Assembly: GCF_000975265.2 (NCBI RefSeq)
Contig: NZ_CP083405.1
Location: forward strand, 2,542,001 to 2,606,000
Direction: 5' to 3'
Length of the DNA: 64,000 bases
Source of the DNA: Mycobacterium lepromatosis
Lineage (GTDB): Bacteria > Actinomycetota > Actinomycetes > Mycobacteriales > Mycobacteriaceae
Shown here: piece by piece, positions 22,936 through 33,562 of the stretch
Numbering within the stretch: the first letter of the stretch is position 1
Layout of the letters: every line of letters begins with the position of its first letter
The notes under the pieces: model-generated
What the model saw: only the letters and a program-made list of their open reading frames with translations
Database searches by the model: none
Told to the model about the DNA's origin: nothing
Program-made: the position numbers and the translations under genes

Positions 22936-23937
22936 GTGCCAAAAAGATATCGCGTCATGCATGGGAGCAACGGCAACGTCGGCAAAGCTCGCCGAAATCG
23001 ATCGTTATCAACCCCGCGCTGGACCTGGTCGGGAGTTATGCCTGGTCGCCTAAAGAAAGCTGGCTGAAACGCGGGCGAACTAATCAGTATGCCGCCGCTG
23101 GGTGATGACCACCGCCGACGATGTCGACGCGCTATTCGCCCTCAAACCGGACCGCATGCTGTTACCACCCGAAGTAGATCGACGTCTACAAGTTAGTCCG
23201 CATCCGTAACCACCAGGACCAACATAGTGACGACGGCGTCTTTCATTACCGGGCTTAATGTGTTGGCGACGGTATGCAATCTGGTTGACAAAGTCACCGT
23301 AAACAAGGCCGCGGACACCGCTTTCTATGACTCACCAGCTGCCACGACGCCCGTGGGATTCCGCCAGCCGATCAACCCGCCCGAAGCTAACCTCAATTAC
23401 TGCTCAGGGCATAACCATGTTCGGCGAAGCCGTACGGCTGGTGACCGACGCGCTCGGCGGCCAGCTCGACGAGATGCATTGCGTGGCCGAGTATGCGCAA
23501 ACCACAACCGATCTCGGGCTAGGATCCTGTAAGATTGCCGCAGGATGCCTGGCCGGTGTCTATGCAACCTGGCAGGGAATAATTGGCGGCAAAGCTATGG
23601 TGGAGTTCAACGTCCGGTAGCGCAAAGGATACGCATTCAAGCCGTACTGAATGACCCGACCAAGAAGGTCGGGTCATTCAGTACGGCGGGCAGCCGACTG
23701 TAACGATCACGGTCGGCTTTCTGCCGCCGCCGTACCTCCGGGTCCAGGCTGAGACCATCGCCGACTTTGATAATGCTCGCGCATGTCATGACGGTAATAT
23801 CCACCATCAACGCGATCCCGACCGACGTTGCCGCAGCACCGGACATCGTTACATACACCAATCTGCCACTGGCGCTTCCTACGCGGGGTAGTGTCAAACA
23901 GCTAGCCCACAACCCCCACGGCCTACGCATCCCCTGA
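22936..23937 (+). pseudogene. Dihydrodipicolinate-reductase-like (DAP dehydrogenase-like) protein, decayed
   Basis: Plus-strand fragments in alternating frames rebuild an NAD(P)-binding protein of the mycobacterial DapB-like family. They include SNGNVGKA near the GTG at 22936, NPALDLVGSYAWS, TTADDVDALFALKPDRML, SFITGLNVLATVCNLV and MFGEAVRLVTDALGG. Later come GSCKIAAGCLAGVYATWQGI, and INAIPTDVAAAPDIVTYTNL before TGA at 23935-23937. At least four frameshifts or stops are present. A perfect 47-nt hairpin (23641-23687) interrupts the C-terminal third. Confidence 0.75.
23641..23687. repeat. Perfect 21-bp inverted repeat with 5-nt loop
   Basis: Arm 23641-23661 and arm 23667-23687 are exact reverse complements, separated by AAGAA. 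The element sits inside a decayed gene, not at an obvious gene end, and is not followed by a T-run. It may be a small mobile or repetitive element, or a U-less terminator created during decay. Confidence 0.95.
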
Positions 23938-23981
23938 CGCTTGCCGTGGGCAAAGCCGGCTGCTCGCCGCCGAGCGAGCTT

Positions 23982-25010
23982 TTAGGTCGAACCAAGCGGC
24001 GGCACTTCGCGCGAGTCTTGATGGTGGGCGGCCTCGATTGCCTTACGCAGCGGACCAACCAAACCCGCGAATAACTCCATGTCGAAAAGCCTTGGTGTCA
24101 CAAACCGGTTGTGTTGTAACCGAACGAACTGTGGGGTTCAGGATCCGCCCATTCGAGGGGTCCACCTAGCCCGATGTGACCAAAGCCTTTGAGTAAGCCC
24201 GGAATCGGCGATATGACGCCAGAGAAGTACACCCCGCGCCCAAGGCACTCGAAAACGGCAGAACAGCCTCTTTTCGGTGTGATGCAGTTAAACACCGGAC
24301 TGCGCAGGTTCAGTTAAGACATCAGAGTCTGCGCCGGCCGGGTCGGCGAGCCGGCAGGAGGGCGACCAATATGCACGCCGTCGTTGCCGAAAACAGGTGT
24401 ACAACCTCCTCGCGGATTAGCTGGCGCATGTCTTTGCCGGTCGCCACTGGTGCCAAACCAGGCCGCAATCATCCCTAAAATCAGCTGCTTACTACATTTT
24501 AACCCCCTGCAGTGATAGACCGCCGCAGCGGCGAAGCGCTGCTCCATACAGAGATGTTCCATCACCTCCGTCCTGATTACGCCGCTGAGATGCGGCAACC
24601 CGGATCGATGCCCCAGCACACCGCGAACCGTGATGTCAGCCTTACCGTGGACCACGCACGCTAGCCAGTCGTCGCAAACCTGGACGTCATAGGACAACTG
24701 ATCCGCGGTCGGCTAGCCGATGAACCACCGTCGACGAGACACTCTTGGTCAACGAAAAACCATCGCGCCAGTGTCGGCCAGTCCAGATCTCCGTGCCGAT
24801 AGCGATCGCGGTGATTACCCCTCCCAGACGTCTACGACGGGCCCGATTATAAATGTAAACTACCGTAGGACTCCGCCACCAAGCCACTGCCCTGAAAACA
24901 GTTGCGCGAACAACTTGATGACGTTTGCGAAATGTGGGTCTGCAACACCGGACACACTGCGCAGTAAGCCATCGCCGGTGACTAGGAGACGCCGCCGATG
25001 TCATTGCGCT
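23982..25010 (-). pseudogene. Beta-lactamase-fold serine hydrolase/esterase (LipE-like), decayed
   Basis: The minus strand, read across frames, gives ADPHFANVIKLFAQLF, then a PVVDVWEG segment and FSLTKSVSSTVVHRLADRG, which holds the SxxK nucleophile motif. These are followed by GKADITVRGVLGHRSGLPHL, GFGHIGLGGPLEWADPEPHS and a C-terminal AGLVGPLRKAIEAAHHQD ending with TAA at 23982-23984. This is the class C beta-lactamase-like esterase family common in mycobacteria. Multiple frameshifts rule out a product. Confidence 0.75.
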
Positions 25011-25291
25011 GCGCGGACCCGCCTCCTCAGCCGAGCCACCGCGGGAACGGCATGTCCCCGAACCGATGCCATCCCGAGGATGGCGTTATCAGTAACTACT
25101 ACCCGCAACTTGGATCTAGTTTGACGATTACCAGCCGGGTGTCCAGCTGAAGCGAGCTAAATCTGCCAAACTCAGTCACGCCGCCCAGTAAATAACGCAA
25201 TTAACATAACAATAGCGGATTTAATCGGGATAAGGCCACGAACCGACGTGGTTAGAGATATGTGGACGTTATCAATTTGGATAAGAGCCAA
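25011..25291. other. AT-richer intergenic stretch, nothing recognised
   Basis: No frame of interest. The right half (about 25,190-25,290) is visibly AT-richer than its surroundings, probably the old promoter region of the cutinase gene. Confidence 0.4.
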
Positions 25292-25948
25292 ATGGTCACC
25301 GTGAGATTACGGTAACCGTGGGCGTCGCAGCGGTTATAGCAACTTGAGTGCCGCTGAGCTTGCCTGCGCCAACAGCGACTGCCGACCCTTGGCCCGACAT
25401 CGATTTGGTGTTCACTCAGCAAACCGACGAACTGCCTGGCATTGGCGGCAGCCTAAGTAAGACCTTTCATGAACTCAGTGTACAGTGAAGCTGGGTCCAG
25501 ATCAATTATCAATTGAAGCCTACGGTAAAATGCCTCGCCAGAGGCGACTTAAGGAACAGGATTCCTCCATCACGGTCATCGACGGGATCCGCGACGTGAG
25601 CTCTCATGCTGAGTATATGGCAGCGAATTGCCCCAAAACCAGGAAGATGCTGAGTGTATATGCACAAGGCGCAGCCGTGGCTGGATATGCCATTTCGGCC
25701 GCCATCCCCACCAGGAATATCTGCCGCGCCGCAGTGATGCTTTTTGGAACACCGTCAGATTATTTCCTGCAGCAGTACGGCGCGCCGCCGATCGCCATCG
25801 GCTTGCTGTATCAGCCCAAGACCCTCAAGTTGTGCGCTGTAGGCGATGCGATTTGCGGTGAGGGCGGCGGCCCCATCGCTCACGCACTCTAGCGTACGTA
25901 GACAGCATGGTAGACCAAGCTGCGGACTACGTCGCAAATCACTTGTAA
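25292..25948 (+). pseudogene. Cutinase-like secreted esterase (Cut5/Rv3724 region), decayed
   Basis: A broken signal-peptide region (from ATG 25292) is followed by PDIDLVFTQQTDELPGIGG, SSHAEYMAANCPKTR, and the nucleophile elbow as VYAQGAAVAGYAIS. AVMLFGTPSDYFLQQYGAPP, LKLCAVGDAICGEGG and QAADYVANHL follow, ending TAA at 25946-25948. Frameshifts occur near 25,480 and 25,890, and a stop lies before the tail. The catalytic serine of GYSQG is already alanine (YAQG). Position after lucA matches cut5 in M. tuberculosis. Confidence 0.87.
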
Positions 25949-26559
25949 CTTGCAATTTCTTTTCCCCACAAAGTAATTCATGTCGTTGCTGTAGCGCTCG
26001 AGCAGGTAGGGTCGTTGGGCGACATATTGGCCAACTAACCAGACTTCGAGGTAACTAAACGTTATAGGTTCTGCTCAGGAGGGTGAGTGTATTCCTCACG
26101 AGGGGGCGAATGCTTGAGCCAGTTCCTGAACCGAAGAAGCCGATTAATCACAATACCGATCGCCAGGAGCACTAGCGTCGGTCACCACAATTGCGGTAGT
26201 CACGCACTCCATATTGACAGGACGACACCGCGGTGGTTGTCTTTGGTTGCCCGCAAGTCAATAATTAAAGTGAAACGACTTTGTGTTGGTCGCTTTAGGC
26301 AGAGTGTCCCTCGTCACACTGCATGAACCAGCAGCACTGCCACCGCGTACATCCATTCGGCCAGCGGTTTTCTCTTCACCACCACCTGGCCCGATAAAAT
26401 TTCCTCAAAATAATGTCGGCGGCCATCTGTACCGTAAAGACCGTGCACACCAACACTCTGCTTCTCTTATATCATACGCCGGTTGTTGACCCGGAACCAG
26501 GCGGAAGCTGGCAGACCACGACATCGCCCTAGGAACTTCACGTCGTCGATGCCGTCACA
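25949..26559. other. Non-coding/decayed stretch, nothing recognised
   Basis: No family could be read on either strand. It occupies the place of the oxidoreductase genes Rv3725-Rv3727 in M. tuberculosis, which seem to have been deleted or eroded beyond recognition. Confidence 0.4.
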
Positions 26560-29500
26560 GTCCCTCACCCAAGATGGTGCTACTTGATAATGGCTTCGGC
26601 GCCTTCCTCGCGTTGTCTAAACCCCACCATCGTCAATGTCGCGTTTCCCGACATTCAGTAGTATTTCCTGCAATAGAATCAACAGCCTGTCATGGGTGTT
26701 CAATGCCTACAACATCGTCTTCGCTGCATTCTTGGTGGCCGCGAGTAAGCTCGTTGACCTAACTGGGACACTGGCGGTTGCGCATATTCGGCGTGGTGTT
26801 CTTCACGGTCACCTCTGGCCTGTGCACTGTTAGGAAGCTGATTGCATTTCAGGTGCGGCAAGGTATTGGTGCAGCAGTTCTGGCACCGGCATCACTCAAG
26901 CTAGTCGTCGAGGCCTTCGACGATAATCGGCGCGCGCATGAGATAAACATGGGGGACGTGGTGGGAGCCATTTGCCGCGGGCCTCGATCCGCCGGTGAGC
27001 GGTGCCCTAATGGAGGCGTTGCAGTAGTTGGTGGGTGTTCCTGGTGAATCTTCCGCTGGGCGTTGCTAACGTGCTGGCCTGGTCAACACATGCTGGTAAA
27101 GAGCCGGGCCGTTGGATGGCGCCGGGTGCCCAATTTGCATGGCGCGCCACTGCTGGGCATCGCGCTGAGCCTGCTAACCCTGGGGCTGATCAAGGGTAAG
27201 GACTTGAGATATTGGAATGTTGGGTCGACCCGTACCGATGATCGGGGTTTTGGTGGCAGCAACGCTAGTAATGGTCGAATTGTGATGCGCTCGCGATACC
27301 CCACCCGACACCACTGATTAACCCCGCGTTATTGCGCATGCGGTCGTTAGCGGCCGGCAGTGTACTCACCACCATCGGCTGCGTCGGGTTCTACGCCTAC
27401 CTGCTGACACACATGCTGTTCCTAAAAACTACGTCTGGGCATACCTCGTTGCTGCTTCCGGGCTTGCCGTGGCCCTCGCCGTATTCTCACTACCGCGGTT
27501 GCGCGGCGTACTGAGCCGCGCCGCCGACCGACATGGGTATCGCCTGATCATCACTGCCAGTGTGCTGTTTTGGGCTGCCGGGCTGGCCTGTTACCTAGAG
27601 CGTGTCGGGTCCAAGTCCGACTTCCTCGGTGAATAGTTGCCCGGACAGATATTGCAGTTAATCGGGTGGGCGCCACGTTCCCACTGCTGAGCAGCGCCTA
27701 CCTGGCCGGGCTGGCCGCAGAAGGCAACTATGCTACCGTTTCGGTCGTGATCGGCACCATCCGCACCGTTCTTGATGTCGCGCTAACTTATGGTGCCAAT
27801 CAGGACACCAGCCTGCGACTTTACCGACGAGGCATTGCGCCGCGCATGGGCCGATGGCTGCAATCTGTTTTGTCGCGGTTGTCGTAGGGGCAGTGGCGCC
27901 AGGTCGCGTCCGCCCTCCCCCGCGCGGAGGTGGTTAAGCCTCAGCCCACACTGCCAGTCGATCCCCCGCAATCAAAGCCCGGGCAACAGTCAATGGTGTC
28001 CATACCGGCCGTAACCGGCGCAGCCGGCTTACCACCACGCCGACGTGCTGGGGCTCCGTCGGTGTTTTCCGAACTAGACTTTATGATCACCTCTGGCACA
28101 ACTGCGAGACCACAGCGAGCAGGTGGAGCTGAAGGGCTGCGCGGGCGATGCGTCTAATGCGCTTTACGTGGTGCAGAACGGACGCCTCCAGGTGCTCGGC
28201 GTGGTCACAAAGCTGGGGGCCACGGCGCGGTGGTCGGCGAGCGCGAGTTGTTGATCGGTGCGCCGTGCTAGACGTCGGTTCGAGCCGTGCGCGACTCGTT
28301 CTCGCCCGATTGACCAACGCCGAACTCGACAAAATCGCCGACGTCCGCGTACTTAGAGCACTGGCGTAAGTGCCGCCCAACGGCAGAACCAGACTCCGCG
28401 AGCAGCCTTCCGGACAACGCCCGAGACCGTAATCCCGACCATCAGCGCCTAAACCAACACGCCAGAAGTGATGATGGACACCGAACTTTGCGCTGCATTG
28501 CCGACCCGGTCAAAGGTAGAGTAACTCTTAGCCGCGTCGACCGCGACGGGCTGGAACGCACCAAGCAGACCGCGGATCGGGCGGTATTGCAGGCAACAGC
28601 CGATGACCCAGAGTAGCGGGGCTTCCGTTTGCGCATCGCCGATCGCGTAGTGCTTGGTTGCGGGGTAACCCAGTCCCGCCTGTACAACCGCTGCCGGCAA
28701 CAGCAGAGGGTGCTGATCTGATGCTGGCCGGACTTCCCACCAACCAAGAGCACTGGCCACACGTGGAAGCAACTGATCACGCCACGGTTAGTGCACGTGG
28801 TCCGCCGCAACGGCTACATCGACGACCTGCACCCACTTACCGTCCGGCCTTGGTCGATCTCGTCCTTGACCAGTGGCAGCGCGGGGCGTGCGCCCACCTA
28901 ATCATGCTTGAGAAGCTTGGAGGCGGCCAAGATCATGGTCGACACCGGTTCGCTGGCACCAGCATGGAGCAGTCGTCGCTGGGCTAGCAGATTAGATGCC
29001 GCTGTGTATACGTACATATACGAATGCCTGCGTGCGCAAAAGCTACGGCAATCCTGCCGAGCAGGATGCCTGTTGCACAGGAAACGCACCATGGGCCACC
29101 GTGCGTAGCGCTCGTAGCGCTTTTGGAGAGCAGCTGATCGAGGAGCTGCCGAAGAAGTTCCGCTGCGCCAGCGTGGATCCGCTAACACGACAGAACGTTG
29201 TGCACCGGCGAGGTCAGCTCGCCGACGTCCTCTCCTGTGTGCTGGAGCTACCGTTGCTGTACGCGCCCATGGGGCGCATGACACGTCGACGTAGGCATGC
29301 TGGATAATGGGCCCGTAACACGCTGGCGGTTGGAGGGGCCCACTAATTGCGGTAAGCGTGACCACCAGTGCCAACCCAAGGTCCAACTTCCAGCAGCAAA
29401 AACAACAGACCGCCAACTGTGCCCAACCCCAACGACACTCTGCTGTCTGCGTGTGCACCATGCATGATCAACAGAGCGATATCGACGACAAGCAGCGCTA

Positions 29501-29654
29501 GCAGCGCTGACGCAGACCGACGCTATTGCGTAGAGTATCACACCCAATCCAGTAGGCGTCGGCTTTGTGGAGTACTTCCAGAGCAACCACGCCGCGCGAG
29601 GCGGGACGGATCGCGGGCGCGGAAAAGGTGCGACAAATTATGGCGCTGGTATAG
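26560..29654 (+). pseudogene. Fusion of MFS drug-efflux-type transporter, cNMP-binding domain and patatin-like esterase (Rv3728 orthologue), decayed
   Basis: About 3.1 kb of plus-strand fragments follow the order of the unusually long Rv3728-type protein. A 14-helix DHA2-like transporter comes first (LSWVFNAYNIVFAAFLVAAS, IGAAVLAPASLKLVVEAF, SLAAGSVLTTIGCVGFYAYL, and a TFPLLSSAYLAGLAAEG segment). A cyclic-nucleotide-binding domain follows near 28,080-28,370. A patatin/NTE esterase domain ends the gene (AFGEQLIEELPKKFRCASVD, HVDVGMLDNGPV near 29,290). The C-terminus reads PNPVGVGFVEYFQSNHAAR and ends IMALV before TAG at 29652-29654. Many frameshifts and stops are present. Confidence 0.82.
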
Positions 29655-29809
29655 CGCTGAAAGACGAACGCGGGTTGGTGACATTAGTATTGCCCCTGCG
29701 CTCCTACGCCAATGTACATACCGACCACCACAGGTAACCCGACCGGGCTGTAACCCTGGTGCACAAGTATGTCCTCGCTCTCAGTTCAGAACTTCGTTCC
29801 GCGGTTACG

Positions 29810-30299
29810 GTCGGCATCAGTTGGGCGACGCAATAGTGCAATGCGTAACAGTATCCGAGTCAGGGGTCCACGTGAGATCATCGCTGCATCGCTCAGCGTT
29901 CTGTAGGGCATCTTCAACCTCACGCAACGCCTGATCATCGAAGACCAGCACCCCGTCCGGTATCCCTACGCCGTAGACGTGGGACAACGTATCTGCGTTG
30001 CGGACCATGCCCCAGCCCCCCTGCCGTAAGTCGTCGTAGACACCCAGGACAACCCAGAACGCAACGCGCCTCGGCAAGCATGGTCAAGGGTAAGCACTAA
30101 AAGGCACCCGATGAACACATTGCCCTTCATGATATCATCATAGACCACACCCGTCACTGTAGTTTACCACCACAGCCAGTCAGGCGACTCGGCGAACTCA
30201 CCCTTTGCATAAATGGTTGCGATAATATAGCCCCACAGTCAGGATCGGATCCTTGAGCGACTCAATGAGTGCCATGGCTTCAAAAGTCAACTACGACGC
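29810..30299 (-). pseudogene. Detached C-terminal remnant of the adjacent cyclase/ATPase gene
   Basis: Downstream of the stop at 30300 the same strand still encodes, in shifting frames, what looks like the TPR-like C-terminal part of this protein family. The pieces are MALIESLKDPILTVGL, IYAKGEFAES, KGNVFIGCLLVLTL, then YDDLRQGG and DQALREVEDALQNAERCSDD. The gene upstream was therefore longer and has lost its C-terminal region by a nonsense or frameshift mutation. The match is to a remembered family pattern. Confidence 0.65.
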
Positions 30300-32498
30300 C
30301 TAGCGCAACCAGGCCTGATACGCGTGGTCGGTAGCCGACCCCGCCGTGGCGATGGCCAGCGGGGCCTTGTCCCCGGTGGCGTTGCACAGCTGACGCACTT
30401 CATCAAAACCGGAGCCAGCATTGGTACGTCCTCGCCAAGCGATCCCACACAACTTGGTTCGAGGAGCAATGCACATCGCGGCTCGGTGCGGGTCTTCGGC
30501 AGGTAGTGCGTCGGCGATCTTTGTGGCGTGTTCCCAACTCAATCGCGCCGCGCGGACATCCCGATTAGTGGCCCATACTGCGGCGCGCATATGCCAGCTG
30601 TAAGCGGCGTGCAAATCACCGGCGGCCTCCAAATGTTCAGCAATCAGCACCGCGTGCTGATCGACCGAGTGTGGGGCACGCGCTTCGATCGCAGCGGCCA
30701 GCCGCCGGTGCAGCCGGGCCCGATCGGATTTCAGTTGTGATTCGTAGGCTACGGTACGGATCAGCGGATGCCGAAATGCATACTCGACGGGCGCGGTGAA
30801 GCGCACCTGATCGACGAGGTTGGCATCAATCAGCTCATCGACGCTAGGATCGATCCCCAGGCTGGCCAGCAGATCAGCACCGAAGCGAAACCCGATGACG
30901 GCCGCGGCGACAAGCAACTGTTTGGCCGGCGGACTTAGGCGGTCGATGCGGGCAGCGATAGTCACCTGCAGAGTGGCTGGCACCCGGACTTCGGCCACAT
31001 CGGTGCTACAAGCGTAGCGGCCACGCTCACCTATAAGAACACCACGTTCGGCAAGCTCTCGAGTGATCTCCTGGGCAAAGAGGGGGTTACCTGCCGCACG
31101 CTCGGCGATAAGTTCGCCGATCTGGGTAACGGATTGATCGGGACCTAACAGCTCAGCAACCAGCGTTGAGGTCTCAGTATTGCTTAGGGGTGCCACAGCA
31201 ATGGTCTGTGCTCCAACAACATGACGCAAGGCCCCGTGGTACTCGGGGCGATATGTGACCAGTGCCATCGACCGGGTTTGAGGTATCACCGCCAAAAAGT
31301 CGGCCAGCATGGAGTCACTGACCTCGTCAATCCAGTGAACATCCTCCACCACAAAGACCGCCGGTCGGCTCAAGGCCAACTGGGCGACGTTGATCAGCGC
31401 AGTCAACCGCCGCCGCCGCGCATCCGAGTCGATCCTGGGCAGCTCCACCTCGGGATCGGCGATGCCCAACAAGTCATCAAGTAGCAAAAGATCCTGCGTA
31501 TCGGCGTCGGGAATCTGCGCCCGCACACGGGCCCGCGCACTACGGTCATCAAGACCGCTGATCTGCGCCACGACACGCATTAGCTGGGCCACCACATCAA
31601 ACGCGACATTGGTGGCGTGCGATTCACAGAAAATGGAAAATACCTCGACCTCAAGACCTTTCGCGAGCTGCACGGCTTTGGCGACGAGTCGTGTCTTCCC
31701 TATGCCAGCAGGACCAACCAGTCCAACCACCGAACCCTGTCCACCGATCGATCGATCGAGCATCGCTGCCAGCGTGGCCAATTCCCACTCACGACCGACC
31801 AACGTCGACTCCGAGAACCATGTCGGCTGGCGTGGCTCGGCTACGCGTAGCAGCCGCCGCGCTGGCACCGCATCCTCGGCGCCCTTGATGCGCACCGTTT
31901 GCGGTGCACCCAACACTGCGGTCTGCTCCACCAGCCGTGCGGTGGACTCACTTAGCATCACCACACCCGGCGGCGCAACCGACTCCATCCGCTGAGCCAT
32001 CCCCACCTGCACGCCAACAGCAGTGTAACCCAAAGCGCCAGAACCAATTTCACCAACAATAACCTGACCGGAATTCAGGCCCACCCGCAGCTGAAGATTA
32101 ACACCGTCACGATCACCAACCTCAGCCGCCAGCCGCCTAGCTTTTTCTTGGACACCAAGCGCAGCTAAACACGCACGCAACGCATGATCTTCCAACGCCG
32201 TCGGCGCACCAAAGATAGCCATGATGCCGTCGCCGGTGAACTTGTCCACCGTGCCGCCATAACGCGCCACCACTCCCGCGGCGCGGCTGACCAGCTCGGT
32301 CATGATTTCGCGCAGCCGCTCCAAACCTACCGTTGCTGCGATATCCATCGAGCCCACCACGTCGGCGAACAAAACCGTTACCTGCTTATACTCTGCGGGT
32401 GTTTCGGCCGCGACAACCGGTGAGCCGCACTCATCGCAAAACTTCGCGGTCGACCGCAATTCTGCGCCGCACGCCACGCAGACCAACGCCGTCGTCAT
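30300..32498 (-). CDS. Zinc-ribbon/class III nucleotidyl cyclase/AAA ATPase regulator (C-terminally truncated)
   Basis: The longest surviving frame of the decayed region. I chose the ATG at 32498 (MTTALVCVACGAEL), preceded by GGAGG; the frame extends open to 32693. The zinc ribbon is C7, C10, C21 and C24. The cyclase homology domain spans about 40-215, with metal ligands D46 (LFADVVGS) and D90 (KFTGDG). The usual substrate-specifying aspartate position is V163 and the transition-state asparagine is G166, while R170 is kept. A STAND-type ATPase follows (Walker A GPAGIGKTR, 262-270; Walker B VFVVEDVHW, 381-389). It ends early at 732 residues, with coding remnants downstream. It could be a truncated but expressed regulator or a recent pseudogene. 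Confidence 0.75.
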   Translation of the reverse strand: MTTALVCVACGAELRSTAKFCDECGSPVVAAETPAEYKQVTVLFADVVGSMDIAATVGLERLREIMTELVSRAAGVVARYGGTVDKFTGDGIMAIFGAPTALEDHALRACLAALGVQEKARRLAAEVGDRDGVNLQLRVGLNSGQVIVGEIGSGALGYTAVGVQVGMAQRMESVAPPGVVMLSESTARLVEQTAVLGAPQTVRIKGAEDAVPARRLLRVAEPRQPTWFSESTLVGREWELATLAAMLDRSIGGQGSVVGLVGPAGIGKTRLVAKAVQLAKGLEVEVFSIFCESHATNVAFDVVAQLMRVVAQISGLDDRSARARVRAQIPDADTQDLLLLDDLLGIADPEVELPRIDSDARRRRLTALINVAQLALSRPAVFVVEDVHWIDEVSDSMLADFLAVIPQTRSMALVTYRPEYHGALRHVVGAQTIAVAPLSNTETSTLVAELLGPDQSVTQIGELIAERAAGNPLFAQEITRELAERGVLIGERGRYACSTDVAEVRVPATLQVTIAARIDRLSPPAKQLLVAAAVIGFRFGADLLASLGIDPSVDELIDANLVDQVRFTAPVEYAFRHPLIRTVAYESQLKSDRARLHRRLAAAIEARAPHSVDQHAVLIAEHLEAAGDLHAAYSWHMRAAVWATNRDVRAARLSWEHATKIADALPAEDPHRAAMCIAPRTKLCGIAWRGRTNAGSGFDEVRQLCNATGDKAPLAIATAGSATDHAYQAWLR

Positions 32499-32769
32499 CC
32501 GCCCCTCCGTCAAGCCCGGTCCCAGAGTGTTCGGATTTTCCCAGGGCAACGAGCCAAACGGCGCACATTGACGCTGTTCATGGTCAGTCAGCGCAATTAC
32601 GCGGCTACGCCCGCGGCTGGCCAGTATCTCGGCGGTGTCGAGCCATGCATCTATCTCGCTCATGCCAGCCAGCCTGCGGCCACCACAGGGCACAGAGCAT
32701 CAGCAAAAACACGTAAACCCGCCGACTTCCTACGCAGATTTCTACAACATCAAGTTCGTTTGGTCTCCG

Positions 32770-33562
32770 AGTTTCGATTAATTATCCAGCTTAGTTGTAC
32801 CCGTTTGGGCTCACCTGACATCTTCGGATGGTTCGGCGGATATGGCAGGCTCAGTCCGCGCTCTACGTCGGCCGCGGCCATACTTCAACAGCGGGGCAAT
32901 CGACTGGTCAACATCTCTATGCCGGCCCACGGGTCGTCCCGGCCATGCACCAGATCGGGCACAGTCGCCATGGTGTAGTCATCCGGGTCGGCTACGGCCA
33001 ACTCATTCCAGGTCAGCGGGATCGACACGGTCGCGACCTGGGTGCGTCGCATCGAATACGGCGACACCATGGTGCGGTCGCGGGCGTTCTGGTTGAAGTC
33101 CACAAAGACCCGCGATCCCCATTTTTCCTTATACCACTCCGTGGTTACCGCGTATGGCGCGCGGCGCCCTACCTCGCGGAACAGCGCTATAACCACCCGG
33201 CGCACGTAGATGAAGTCTTAGTTATTGGCGATTCATAAGAACACGTGGATCCGGCGACCCGGACGTCTCAGGGTAACCGGCAAGACCAAGCTAAGCCAAG
33301 CACTAGTCGAAGCACATCGACATCGACCGGGCGCGTGTTCGAAGTCGTTGTCGGGATTCAGATCCCAGTCGATGCGTAGTTCGTCGGAATGCCCAGCTTC
33401 GGTACCGCGCATCTGCCACCAGTACGGCGCGCTCGTACCCAATAACACCCCGCCCACAGCAACAGCCGCCAGATTAAGTCTACCTTCAGCGCATCTGCGG
33501 TTCGCCCCGATGGGAACGTCACCCAGCAAGTCTCTAGGAGGATGTCCGCCAGGTTCTAGGAG
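32770..33562 (-). pseudogene. LigD-type primase-polymerase domain protein (Rv3730c orthologue), N-terminally truncated and decayed
   Basis: The minus strand across frames reads LETCWVTFPSGRTADALKV, then a GRRIHVFL segment and EVGRRAPYAVTTEWYKEKWG. FVDFNQNARDRTMVSPYS, LTWNELAVADPDDYTMATVP and SLPYPPNHPKMSGEPKRV follow. These are the conserved blocks of stand-alone archaeo-eukaryotic primase/LigD polymerases used in end joining. Homology stops abruptly at about 33,560, losing roughly the first 85 residues; from there the opposite strand encodes an asparaginase remnant. Confidence 0.85.

Noticed and set aside
23641..23687. Hairpin as an ordinary terminator of an upstream intact gene
   Set aside because: The coding remnant continues past it to 23937, and there is no T-run; kept only as an unexplained inverted repeat.
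28898..29461. 187-codon minus-strand frame
   Set aside because: It lies opposite the decayed patatin domain, whose plus-strand reading (HVDVGMLDNGPV) is convincing; the minus frame has no motif.
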